Positions 33,258 to 41,289 of a stretch of DNA of 64,000 nucleotides are shown here, piece by piece (the stretch's first letter is position 1; each line of letters begins with the position of its first letter). Location: assembly GCA_041912595.1 (NCBI GenBank), contig JAYRMR010000006.1:68850-132849 (forward strand), given 5' to 3'. A program made the translations under genes and the position numbers. The DNA is from Roseateles_B sp041912595. Lineage in GTDB: Bacteria; Pseudomonadota; Gammaproteobacteria; Burkholderiales; Burkholderiaceae_C. The notes beneath the pieces were generated by a model that made no database searches, was not told the origin of the DNA, and was given only the letters and a program-made list of their open reading frames with translations.

Positions 33258-34658
33258 ATGACACGCCCGCCCGAACCTGACGCCCCGGACTCGCCCGACG
33301 CCCGCGTGCCTGCGTACCCGCGCCTGGGCGAGGCGCTGCGCTACTGGCTCAAGCTCGGCTGCATCAGCTTCGGCGGGCCGGCCGGGCAGATCGCGCTGAT
33401 GCACGAGGAGCTGGTGCGCCGCCGCCGCTGGATCAGCGAGCGCCGCTTCCTGCATGCGCTGAACTACTGCATGGTGCTGCCCGGCCCCGAGGCCCAGCAG
33501 CTCGCGACCTACATCGGCTGGCTGCTGCACGGCACGGCGGGCGGCATCGCGGCGGGGGCGCTGTTCGTGCTGCCCTCGCTGGCGCTGCTGATCGGGCTGT
33601 CGTGGGTCTACATGGCCTATGGTCAGCTGGACGGGGTCGCCGCCGTCTTCTGGGGCGTGAAGCCCGCCGTCACGGCCCTGGTGGCGCAGGCGGCCTGGCG
33701 CATCGGCCAGCGGACGCTGCGCAATGCCTGGCTGTGGGGCGTGGCGGGGCTCGCCTTCGTGGGGCTGGCGGTGCTGCAGCTGCCGTTCCCGGCCCTGGTG
33801 GCCGGGGCGGCGCTGCTGGGCTGGGGGCTCGGCCGCTGGCGGCCCTCGCTGGTCCAGACCGGCGGCGGGCATGGCGCCCAGGCGGCGGGCGAGCACCGCG
33901 CCACCGTCATCGATGACCACAGCCCCCTGCCGCCGCGCGCCCGCTTCCGCGCCTCGCGCCTGGCCCTGCAGGCGCTGACCGCGGCGCTGCTGTGGGGCCT
34001 GCCCTTCGGCCTGCTGTGGGCCTGGCAGGGTGCGGGCGGCGTCTACACGCAGATGGCCTGGTTCTTCACCAAGGCTGCGCTGCTCACCTTTGGCGGCGCC
34101 TATGCCGTGCTGCCCTATGTCACGCAGGCGGCGGTCGGCCATTTCGGCTGGCTCAGCTCGGGGCAGGTGATGGACGGCCTGGCGCTGGGCGAGAGCACGC
34201 CCGGGCCGCTGATCATGATCGTGACCTTCATCGCCTTCGTGGCGGGCTGGCAGTCCGAGGCGCTGCTGGCGGGCTGGGCGGCGGTCGTCGGGCACGAATG
34301 GGCGGCGCTTGCGGCCGGCACCGTCGCGACGCTGCTGGTGACGTGGTTCACCTTCCTGCCCTCCTTCGTGTTCATCCTAGCGGGCGCGCCGCTCGTGGAG
34401 GCCACGCACCAGGACCTGCGCATCACCGGCCCGCTGACGGCCATCACCGCGGCGGTGGTGGGGGTGATCCTCAACCTGGCGCTGTTCTTTGCCGTGCATG
34501 TCGTCTGGCCGCAGGGCCTGCAGGGCACGCCGGACGTGGCGGCGCTGCTGCTCACGCTCGCCGCGGGTCTGGCGCTGATCCGGTTCAAGCGCGGCGTGCT
34601 GGAGGTCGTGGGCGCCTGCGCCCTGCTGGGGCTGGCCTGGCGCCTGCTGGGGGCCTGA
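33258..34658 (+). CDS. chrA: Chromate efflux transporter ChrA (long-chain type)
   Basis: A 466-residue inner membrane protein of the CHR family with two homologous halves. The first half begins at GCISFGGPAGQIALMHEELVRRRRWISERRF with ALNYCMVLPGPEAQQLATYIGWL. The second begins at LLTFGGAYAVLPYVTQAAVGHFGWLSSGQVMDGLALGESTPGPLI. It exports chromate, which enters cells through sulfate transporters, so its place beside the cys cluster is sensible. Divergent from metY, with 150 bases between. Confidence 0.92.
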   Translation: MTRPPEPDAPDSPDARVPAYPRLGEALRYWLKLGCISFGGPAGQIALMHEELVRRRRWISERRFLHALNYCMVLPGPEAQQLATYIGWLLHGTAGGIAAGALFVLPSLALLIGLSWVYMAYGQLDGVAAVFWGVKPAVTALVAQAAWRIGQRTLRNAWLWGVAGLAFVGLAVLQLPFPALVAGAALLGWGLGRWRPSLVQTGGGHGAQAAGEHRATVIDDHSPLPPRARFRASRLALQALTAALLWGLPFGLLWAWQGAGGVYTQMAWFFTKAALLTFGGAYAVLPYVTQAAVGHFGWLSSGQVMDGLALGESTPGPLIMIVTFIAFVAGWQSEALLAGWAAVVGHEWAALAAGTVATLLVTWFTFLPSFVFILAGAPLVEATHQDLRITGPLTAITAAVVGVILNLALFFAVHVVWPQGLQGTPDVAALLLTLAAGLALIRFKRGVLEVVGACALLGLAWRLLGA

Positions 34659-34742
34659 TGCCCGTGACGGGAGCGTGACTACCGGCAGGGGCGCCCGCAT
34701 TTGCTAGGCTCCCGGCTTTGCATCCAGACAGGTGACCCTGAC

Positions 34743-36938
34743 GTGAAGCTCTCCTATGTCCTGGCCGCCGGCGTGAGCCTGGCGACGCCCCTCACGGCCG
34801 CCCTGGCCGCCGAAACCTCCTCTGCGAGTGCTCCCGTGACGACCCCTGCGACCGCCCCGAACGCGCTGCTCAGCGAAAGCCCGCTGCCGCTGCGCTACCC
34901 GCCTTTCGACAAGATCCGCGACGCCGATTTCGCGCCCGCCCTGGATGCCGGCATGGCCGAGCAGCTGAAGGAGGTCGCCGCCATCGCCGACAACCCGGCC
35001 GCTCCGACCTTCGAGAACACGATCGTCGCGCTGGAGCGCTCCGGCCGCACGCTGGGCCGCGCCACCACGGTGCTGTTCAGCCTGCTGGGCGCCGACTCCA
35101 ACCCGGCGCGCCTGAAGCTGCAGGCCGAGTACGCCACGAAGCTGGCCGCCCACGGCGACGCCATCTCGCTGAACCCGAAGCTGTTCCAGCGCATCGAGGC
35201 GCTCTACCAGCAGCGTGACAAGCTCGGCGCCGTCGAGCAGCGGCTGACCGAGCGCTACTACAAGCGCCTGGTGCGCTCCGGCGCCAAGCTGGACGAGGCC
35301 CAGAAGACCCGCATCAAGGCCATCAATGCCGACCTCGCCCGCCTGGGCGCCCAGTTCAACCAGGCCGTGCTGGCCGAGGTGAACGCCAGCGCCGTGGTCG
35401 TGGACAGCGAGGCCGAGCTGAAGGGCCTCTCCGCCGGCCAGATCGCCGCCGCCCGCGAGGCCGCGAAGGCCCGTGGCCTGGAGGGCAAGTTCGTCATCGC
35501 CCTGCTGAACACCACCGGCCAGCCCTTCGAGGCCCAGCTGGAGAACCGCGCCCAGCGCGAGCGCCTGCACAAGGCCTCCGTGGCCCGCGGCAGCCGCGGC
35601 AACGAGCACGACACCACCGCCATCGTCGCGCAGGTCGCCGCGCTGCGCGCCGAGCGGGCCCAGCTGCTGGGCTACGCCACGCACGCCGACTTCGTGCTGG
35701 AGGAGGAGACCGCCAAGAACCAGCAGGCCGTCAACGCCATGCTGCGCCAGCTGGCGCCCGCCGCCGTGGCCGCCGCGCGCCGCGAGGGCGCCGAGCTGCA
35801 GGCCCTGATCGACAAGGAACAGGCCGCCAAGGGCCAGCCGAGCTTCACGCTCGAGGCCTGGGACTGGGCCTTCTACAGCGAGCGCCTGCGCGCCGCCAAG
35901 TTCGGCTTCGACGAGAGCCAGCTCAAGCCCTACCTCGAGCTGACGAACGTGCTGGAGAAGGGCGTGTTCTACGCCGCCGAGAAGGTCTACGGCCTGCGCT
36001 TCAAGGAGCGCAAGGACCTGCCCGTTTACCACCCGGACGTGCGCACCTACGACGTCTTCAATGCGGACGGCTCGCAGCTGGCCATCTTCATCGCCGACAT
36101 GTACGCCCGCCCGTCCAAGCGCGGTGGTGCGTGGATGAACGCCTACGTCTCGCAGAACGGCCTGGAAGGCACGCTGCCCGTCGTGGCCAACCATCTGAAC
36201 ATTCCCAAGCCCCCGGCCGGTGAGCCGACGCTGATGACCTGGGACGAGGTGCGCACCACCTTCCACGAGTTCGGCCATGCGCTGCACGGCATGTTCTCGC
36301 AGGTGAAGTACCCCACCTTCGCCGGCACCGCGGTGCCGCGCGACTTCGTCGAGTTCCCCTCGCAGGTGAACGAGATGTGGGCGGACTGGCCCGAGATCCT
36401 GTCGCACTACGCTCAGCACTACAAGACGGGCGAGACCATGCCCCGCGCGCTGCTGGACAAGGTGCTGGCCGCTGGCAAGTTCAACCAGGGTTATGCCACC
36501 ACCGAGTACCTTGCGTCCTCCGTGCTGGACCAGCGCTGGCACCAGCTCAAGGCGGGCGAGGTGCCCAAGGCTGACCAGGTGATGGCCTTCGAGGCCCGCG
36601 TGCTGAAGGAGGAGGGCTTCGACTACGCGGCCGTGCCGCCGCGCTACCGCACGCCGTACTTCAGCCACATCATGGGCGGCTACGCGGCCGGCTACTACGC
36701 CTACATCTGGTCCGAGGTGCTGGACGCCAACACCGTGGACTGGTTCAAGGCCCAGGGCGGCCTCAAGCGCGAGCTGGGCGATGCCTTCCGCGCCAAGCTG
36801 CTCAGCCAGGGCGGCAGCCGCGACGCGCTGGACCTGTTCCGCGGCGTCGTCGGCCATGAGCCCAAGATCGAGCCGCTGCTGGACCGCCGTGGTCTGAAGG
36901 TCAAGGCGAGTGCCGACGGCAAGGTGGCGGCAAAGTAA
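34743..36938 (+). CDS. M3-family zinc metallopeptidase (Dcp/oligopeptidase A type) with signal peptide
   Basis: A 731-residue peptidase. Catalytic motif HEFGHALHG (encoded near 36264) with the downstream glutamate in EFPSQVNEMWADW, as expected for HEXXH-type M3 enzymes. The N-terminus from the GTG at 34743 reads as a signal peptide (KLSYVLAAGVSLATPLTAALAAE), suggesting a periplasmic peptidyl-dipeptidase. An upstream TTG at 34701 is rejected because it would bury the signal. Close in length to E. coli Dcp, which has no signal peptide. A bidirectional terminator follows. Confidence 0.9.
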   Translation: MKLSYVLAAGVSLATPLTAALAAETSSASAPVTTPATAPNALLSESPLPLRYPPFDKIRDADFAPALDAGMAEQLKEVAAIADNPAAPTFENTIVALERSGRTLGRATTVLFSLLGADSNPARLKLQAEYATKLAAHGDAISLNPKLFQRIEALYQQRDKLGAVEQRLTERYYKRLVRSGAKLDEAQKTRIKAINADLARLGAQFNQAVLAEVNASAVVVDSEAELKGLSAGQIAAAREAAKARGLEGKFVIALLNTTGQPFEAQLENRAQRERLHKASVARGSRGNEHDTTAIVAQVAALRAERAQLLGYATHADFVLEEETAKNQQAVNAMLRQLAPAAVAAARREGAELQALIDKEQAAKGQPSFTLEAWDWAFYSERLRAAKFGFDESQLKPYLELTNVLEKGVFYAAEKVYGLRFKERKDLPVYHPDVRTYDVFNADGSQLAIFIADMYARPSKRGGAWMNAYVSQNGLEGTLPVVANHLNIPKPPAGEPTLMTWDEVRTTFHEFGHALHGMFSQVKYPTFAGTAVPRDFVEFPSQVNEMWADWPEILSHYAQHYKTGETMPRALLDKVLAAGKFNQGYATTEYLASSVLDQRWHQLKAGEVPKADQVMAFEARVLKEEGFDYAAVPPRYRTPYFSHIMGGYAAGYYAYIWSEVLDANTVDWFKAQGGLKRELGDAFRAKLLSQGGSRDALDLFRGVVGHEPKIEPLLDRRGLKVKASADGKVAAK

Positions 36939-36969
36939 GCCACCCCCACCGCCTCATCGCGCCGCGATG

Positions 36970-37006
36970 AACAACGCCCGGGGCCGTGAGGCCGCCGGGC
37001 GTTGTT
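36970..37006. terminator. Bidirectional terminator hairpin
   Basis: Perfect 12-base arms AACAACGCCCGG (36970-36981) and CCGGGCGTTGTT (36995-37006) with a GGCC...GGCC inner stem. It lies between the M3 peptidase gene and the convergent YcxB-like gene. Confidence 0.75.
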
Positions 37007-37015
37007 GCGAAGGCG

Positions 37016-37624
37016 TCAGGTGCTGCCGTTCGACGGCGTCGCTTGTCGACAGCGGGCCATGTGGCTCTCCACACAGCGCCTGAGCGCTTCAAGTGACGTC
37101 CCGCCGTCCTGAGGAATGACCAGGACATCGGAGGCAGCGATGGAGATCAGCAGGCAACCCTCCACGATGTCCGTACGGGAGATGGCAGCCCAGCGGACGG
37201 CAGACTCCCCCAATGGCGATGAAACGACCAGCGCATCCTCGCGCATCGTCAGCGTCGATGGCACCCGGTAGGGGCGGCGCTCTTCCTGCTCCGCCGTGTA
37301 CAGGATGCGCTGGCTCCATGCCGCTTGTAGCCATCGCAGGATGGCGGCACCGAGCAGCAAGAGCGCGCTCAGGCGAGCGGCCGTTCTGGCACCCTCCAGG
37401 GACGTCGGCTGGAAAGTGGTGAGGCCGATGGCCCCCAGCACCGCCAACAGGCCAACGCACAGACGCAAAGCCTTCAATGACCAGGCCCGAGACAGCAGCC
37501 TGCTTTGGCGCGCGATCAGATAGCGACGCGCCAGTGCGTGATGCTCATCGCCCAGCCGCACCGAGAGATGCAGGCCCCGGCATTCGGCCAACGGATCGGT
37601 TCCCTGCTGCGTGCTGTCTTGCAT
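37016..37624 (-). CDS. YcxB-like membrane protein
   Basis: A 202-residue protein with two adjacent hydrophobic helices (about residues 50-70 and 84-97) followed by a beta-rich domain LTMREDALVVSSPLGESAVRWAAISRTDIVEGCLLISI, which resembles the YcxB-like C-terminal domain. Function unknown. It starts 3 bases after the stop of the exported protein upstream on the same strand, so the two are co-expressed. The family call is by pattern, so moderate confidence. Confidence 0.6.
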   Translation of the reverse strand: MQDSTQQGTDPLAECRGLHLSVRLGDEHHALARRYLIARQSRLLSRAWSLKALRLCVGLLAVLGAIGLTTFQPTSLEGARTAARLSALLLLGAAILRWLQAAWSQRILYTAEQEERRPYRVPSTLTMREDALVVSSPLGESAVRWAAISRTDIVEGCLLISIAASDVLVIPQDGGTSLEALRRCVESHMARCRQATPSNGST

Positions 37625-37627
37625 GGC

Positions 37628-38182
37628 CTACTTCAGCGTGAAGGACGTCTCCAGCGGAATGCTGACCTGCCTGTGAAGGTCCCTGACCGTGACGCGCACC
37701 TGCCAGAGGCCGCGGAGGTCCGAAGGCTCGGCCACGAACTTCATCGAGGCCGTGGACAGGTAGACGTGGCGGGGATCTGCCTTCAGCGGCACCTTGAAGC
37801 AGGGCAGGTCATGCTCGTCGGCGGACATGCTGCCATCCGGGCGCTGCACCTGGAAGTCGCAGCTGACGTCGGTCATGCCGCCTGCATCAAGCTGCGGGTT
37901 GCTGAGGAAGGTCAGGATGAAGAGCTCGCCCCCCTCGGAGACCTCGGTGGCCGTGCGGAAGCCGGGTACGGTCTCCGGCGGCGTGTTCCATTTCTCCTGC
38001 CAGTCCTGGTCCGGGGTGACGATCAGCATGGCGCTGAAGCCTTGCCGTGACTTGCCGGTGCTGCTCTCCGGGAGCGGTACGCCGTTCATGTCGCGCCAAG
38101 CGCCTTGTGCCGTCGCGCCCAGGCTCGCGCATAGCAGCAAGGGGCCGGCCAGTCTCTTGAGGAGGGGTCTTGCCAGTGGCAT
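37628..38182 (-). CDS. Uncharacterised exported protein
   Basis: A 184-residue protein. The ATG at 38182 gives a signal peptide (MPLARPLLKRLAGPLLLCASLGATAQGAW, cleavage near ATAQ). The GTG at 38221 would add a polar leader. The mature part reads as a single beta-sandwich with two cysteines (VSCDFQVQ and LPCFKVPL) that could form a disulfide. The end VRDLHRQVSIPLETSFTLK resembles an immunoglobulin-like strand. No family recognised. It forms a two-gene unit with the YcxB-like gene. Confidence 0.7.
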   Translation of the reverse strand: MPLARPLLKRLAGPLLLCASLGATAQGAWRDMNGVPLPESSTGKSRQGFSAMLIVTPDQDWQEKWNTPPETVPGFRTATEVSEGGELFILTFLSNPQLDAGGMTDVSCDFQVQRPDGSMSADEHDLPCFKVPLKADPRHVYLSTASMKFVAEPSDLRGLWQVRVTVRDLHRQVSIPLETSFTLK

Positions 38183-38251
38183 GGTGCAAGGGGCATAACG
38201 CCGAATCTTGATGGAGAGCACAGGATAGCAGCGTGGCGCCCCATGGCCCGC

Positions 38252-39808
38252 TCAGAGCCGGTCCAGCCGCTCCAGGTGCCACTGCGCCTGCGCACGCAAG
38301 GCAGCGAGATCCTCCGTTGGCATCCGCTCCAGCTGCCGATACACCGGCGCCAAGCGCGGCAGAGGCCGGAGCTTCTCGGCATGCCGGTCCATGAAGTCCC
38401 AGTACAGCGCATTGAAGGGGCAGGCCCGCTCGCCCAGGCGCTGGCGCTTGTCGTAGGGGCAGTGGCGGCAGTGGTCGCCCATGCGGTCGAGGTAGGCCGC
38501 GCTGCTCACATAGGGCTTAGTGGTGATGCCGGCGCCGTCGGCGAACTGGCTCATGCCCAGCGTGTTGGGCGCCTCGACCCACTCGAAGGCGTCGATGTAG
38601 ACGCCGAGGTACCACTGATGGACCTCGGCGGGATGGAGGCCCGCCAGCAGCGCGAAATTGCCGATCACCATCAGGCGCTGGATGTGGTGCGCGTGCGCTT
38701 GCTGGAGCGATTGTCCGAGGGCCCGCTGGACGCATCGCATGCGGGTCTCGCCCGTCCAGAACCAGGCCGGCAAGGCGCGCTCGTGGCCCAGGTGGTTGCG
38801 CTCGACGTAGCCGGGCATGCGCGCCCAGTACACGCCCCGCACATACTCCCGCCAGCCCAGGATCTGCCGGATGAAACCCTCGACGCTCGCCAGCGGCGCC
38901 CGGCCTTCGCGCCAGGCCGCCTCCGCCGCGGCAATGACCTCGCGCGGGTGCAGCATCTTGGTGTTCAGTGCAAAGGACAGCAGCGAGTGGAACAGTCGCT
39001 CGTGGCCATCGCTCAGCGCATCCTGGTAGGGCCCGAAATGCGGCAGGCCGTGGGTGATGAAGGACTGCAGGTCCGCCAGGGCCTCGGCGCGGTCCAGCGG
39101 CCAGGGCAGCGCCTCGGCCGCAGGCGCGCCCATCGTCACGACGCCGGCCGCTTCGATCTCCGACCACAGGGCGCGGAGGTCGTGGCGGCGTCGCGTGTCC
39201 GGCGGCTCGGGGGGATCGCCCGGCCAGCGGCTGCGGTTCTCGGTGTCGAAGTTCCAGCGGCCGCCGGCCGGCTGGCGGCCCTCCATCAGCACGCGCTCGC
39301 GCTGGCGCAGATGGCGGTAGAAGCGCTCCATCAGCCAGGGGCTGTCGCCGAAGAAGCGGGCCGCCTCGTCGCGCGTCCCGAGGAAATGGTGGCTGTCGAC
39401 CAGGTGCAGGGCGTAGGGCGCCTGCGCGGCATGGGCGCGCAGCTGGGCGTCGAGCCGCCATTCGTCCGGCAGCTGCGCCTCCACGACCTCCGCGCCCACG
39501 GCCTGGGCGAGGGCATCGAGGTTGGCGGTGAGCGACTGCCGGTTGTGCGGATTCCCCAGCCGCAGGTAGTGCACGCGATGGCCGGCCTCGCGCAGCTGCT
39601 GCGCGAAGCGGCGCATGGCCGCGAAGATCGCCAGCACCTTCTGGGCATGGTGCCGTGTGTAATCCGTCTCCTGGCGGATCTCCATCAGCACGATCAGCAC
39701 CGCGGGGTCAGGTCTTGCCTGGCACCAGGGGTGCAGGGGATCGAGCTGGTCGCCCAGGACGAGGCGCAGCACGGCTGCCGGGGCCAGGTCTTGCGGAAGG
39801 CGGTTCAT
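38252..39808 (-). CDS. phrB: FeS-type cryptochrome/photolyase (PhrB, probable (6-4) photolyase)
   Basis: A 518-residue member of the FeS-BCP group. It opens LRLVLGDQLDPLHP, as in that group, and carries four cysteines at residues 359, 447, 450 and 463. Their spacing (88, 3, 13) equals the 350/438/441/454 cluster ligands I recall for Agrobacterium PhrB. The helix with HHIQRLMVIGNFALLAGLHPAEVHQWYLGVYIDAFEWV is the FAD-binding and substrate region. It probably repairs (6-4) photoproducts. Last gene of the photolyase operon, overlapping the DASH gene by an ATGA. Confidence 0.9.
   Translation of the reverse strand: MNRLPQDLAPAAVLRLVLGDQLDPLHPWCQARPDPAVLIVLMEIRQETDYTRHHAQKVLAIFAAMRRFAQQLREAGHRVHYLRLGNPHNRQSLTANLDALAQAVGAEVVEAQLPDEWRLDAQLRAHAAQAPYALHLVDSHHFLGTRDEAARFFGDSPWLMERFYRHLRQRERVLMEGRQPAGGRWNFDTENRSRWPGDPPEPPDTRRRHDLRALWSEIEAAGVVTMGAPAAEALPWPLDRAEALADLQSFITHGLPHFGPYQDALSDGHERLFHSLLSFALNTKMLHPREVIAAAEAAWREGRAPLASVEGFIRQILGWREYVRGVYWARMPGYVERNHLGHERALPAWFWTGETRMRCVQRALGQSLQQAHAHHIQRLMVIGNFALLAGLHPAEVHQWYLGVYIDAFEWVEAPNTLGMSQFADGAGITTKPYVSSAAYLDRMGDHCRHCPYDKRQRLGERACPFNALYWDFMDRHAEKLRPLPRLAPVYRQLERMPTEDLAALRAQAQWHLERLDRL
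39704..39718 (+). repeat. Copy of the dispersed motif (perfect)
   Basis: GGGGTCAGGTCTTGC. About 90 bases inside the FeS photolyase gene, encoding part of CQARPDPAV. Confidence 0.8.
39780..39794 (+). repeat. Copy of the dispersed motif, 75 bases from the previous one
   Basis: GGGGCCAGGTCTTGC. At codons 5-10 of the FeS photolyase gene, encoding PQDLAPA. Confidence 0.8.
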
Positions 39809-41118
39809 GGCGCGGGATTGTCCCGCCAGCGGGCGGCGTAGCGTCCGTCCGGGTCATGCTGGCGGGCCTGCCAGGCGAGGTCGAATCGCCGCCCGCCGCG
39901 AGGGTCCGTGCCGTAGCCGGCGATGTAGGCCCAGTTGCCCTGGTTGCTGTGGGGGTCGTAGTCGATCAGCTGCGCCTCGAACCACGCGGCCCCGGCGCGC
40001 CAGTCGCCGCCCAACTCGTGCAGCAGCGCGCTGGCGCAGACCTGGCGCAGGCGGTTGGACAGCCAGCCGGTGGCGGCCAGCTCGCGCATGCCGGCGTCGA
40101 CGAGCGGGAGCCCCGTGCGGCCCGCCCGCCAGCGTTCGAACCCGGCGGCCTCATGCCGCGGCGGTGGCGCGTCGGCGCGCAGGCCGGTCGGGTGGTAGAG
40201 CCGAACGCCCTCGACCGCCATGAGCCAGCGGAAGTACTCCCGCCACAGCAGCTCGATGCGGATCCAGTGGCTGCCCTCGCTGCGCCCAAAGGCCGCGTCA
40301 TGCGCGTCGAGCGCGGCCCAGGCCTGTCGCGGTGACAGGGCGCCGCTCGCCAGCCAGGGGGACCAGCGGGTGGAGGCGGCGGCGTCGGACGGTGCGTTGC
40401 GCGTCTGCTTGTAGGCGGCCACCGCGGGCGAGGCGAGGTAGCGCTCGAGGTGTCGCAGCGCGGCGGCCTCGGCCGGGTCGCAGGCCGGCGTGGTGTAGGG
40501 GTGGATGCTGCGCGGATCGGCCTGCGGGCAGTCGGGCGGGGGCGGCGCGGCGTCAGGGCCTGACGGACGCGGGGGCCAATGCGGCGGCTCGCCCAGCGGC
40601 GGAGGCGGTGGCAGGTGTTCCACGGCGGTCCGGAAGGGTGTGAAGCTGCGGGGCAGTGCCAGCGCACCGGTGCGCGCGTCCTCGCCGAAAGGCAATGCCG
40701 CCCGGGTGAACAGCCCGCCGCTCTCATGACACTGCACGGGCAGCCCCTGCGCGAGCAAGGCGTCCTCCTCCGCCCGCTCCTGCGGCGCCAGGCCTTGCTG
40801 GGCGTGGATCGCGACGAGGCGGTGTGCGGGCTGCAGGGTGCGCATGGCCTCAACCACGGACATTGGCAGGCAGCGCAGGCCCTGGCCGTGGCGCCGAAGT
40901 GCCGCATCCAGCCCCTGCAGACCGCGCCACGCCACCCAGCGCCGGTGCGCCCCGACGCGGGCGAAGCCCCAGCGCGTGAGCCCGCCCGGGATGCCCGTCG
41001 CGAGGCACAGCAGCGGCACGCCGCGCGCCCGCGCGTCCTCGCAGGCCGCGCGCAGGGCCGGGTTGTCATGCAGGCGCTGGTCCTGGCGGACCCACCACAC
41101 CACGAGATCCTGGCTCAC
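39805..41118 (-). CDS. DASH-family cryptochrome/photolyase
   Basis: A 437-residue flavoprotein. The N-terminal photolyase domain opens LVVWWVRQDQRLHDNPALR, and the C-terminal FAD domain ends NQGNWAYIAGYGTDPRGGRRFDLAWQARQHDPDG, the DASH signature. DASH proteins repair cyclobutane dimers in single-stranded or looped DNA. The start is GTG at 41118, overlapping the DUF2256 stop (GTGA). A Pro-rich loop (LPPPPPLGEPPHWPPRP) interrupts the domain junction. Assigned DASH with good confidence from the C-terminal motif. Confidence 0.88.
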   Translation of the reverse strand: MSQDLVVWWVRQDQRLHDNPALRAACEDARARGVPLLCLATGIPGGLTRWGFARVGAHRRWVAWRGLQGLDAALRRHGQGLRCLPMSVVEAMRTLQPAHRLVAIHAQQGLAPQERAEEDALLAQGLPVQCHESGGLFTRAALPFGEDARTGALALPRSFTPFRTAVEHLPPPPPLGEPPHWPPRPSGPDAAPPPPDCPQADPRSIHPYTTPACDPAEAAALRHLERYLASPAVAAYKQTRNAPSDAAASTRWSPWLASGALSPRQAWAALDAHDAAFGRSEGSHWIRIELLWREYFRWLMAVEGVRLYHPTGLRADAPPPRHEAAGFERWRAGRTGLPLVDAGMRELAATGWLSNRLRQVCASALLHELGGDWRAGAAWFEAQLIDYDPHSNQGNWAYIAGYGTDPRGGRRFDLAWQARQHDPDGRYAARWRDNPAP

Positions 41119-41288
41119 GGGCGCTCCCTGGCGTCAGATGCCGGCACGACGTGCGCCCGCCGGCAGCGTTCGGAGCAGTAGCGGACCTGCTCCCAGTCGC
41201 GGGCCCACTTGCGGCGCCAGGCGAAGGGGCGTCCGCAGTGCAGGCAGGCCTTGCTGGGCAGGTCCTGCTTCTGGCGCATGCGAGGCAT
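41115..41288 (-). CDS. DUF2256 small zinc-finger-like protein
   Basis: A 57-residue basic protein, MPRMRQKQDLPSKACLHC at the start, with CLHCGRPFAWRRKW and VRYCSERCRR giving a C-x2-C...C-x3-C zinc-finger-like set. DUF2256 genes are known neighbours of photolyase/cryptochrome genes. It lies between two photolyase-family genes, coupled to both (1-base gap upstream, 4-base overlap downstream). It may be a nucleic-acid-binding helper; role unknown. Confidence 0.85.
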   Translation of the reverse strand: MPRMRQKQDLPSKACLHCGRPFAWRRKWARDWEQVRYCSERCRRAHVVPASDARERP

Positions 41289-41289
41289 G

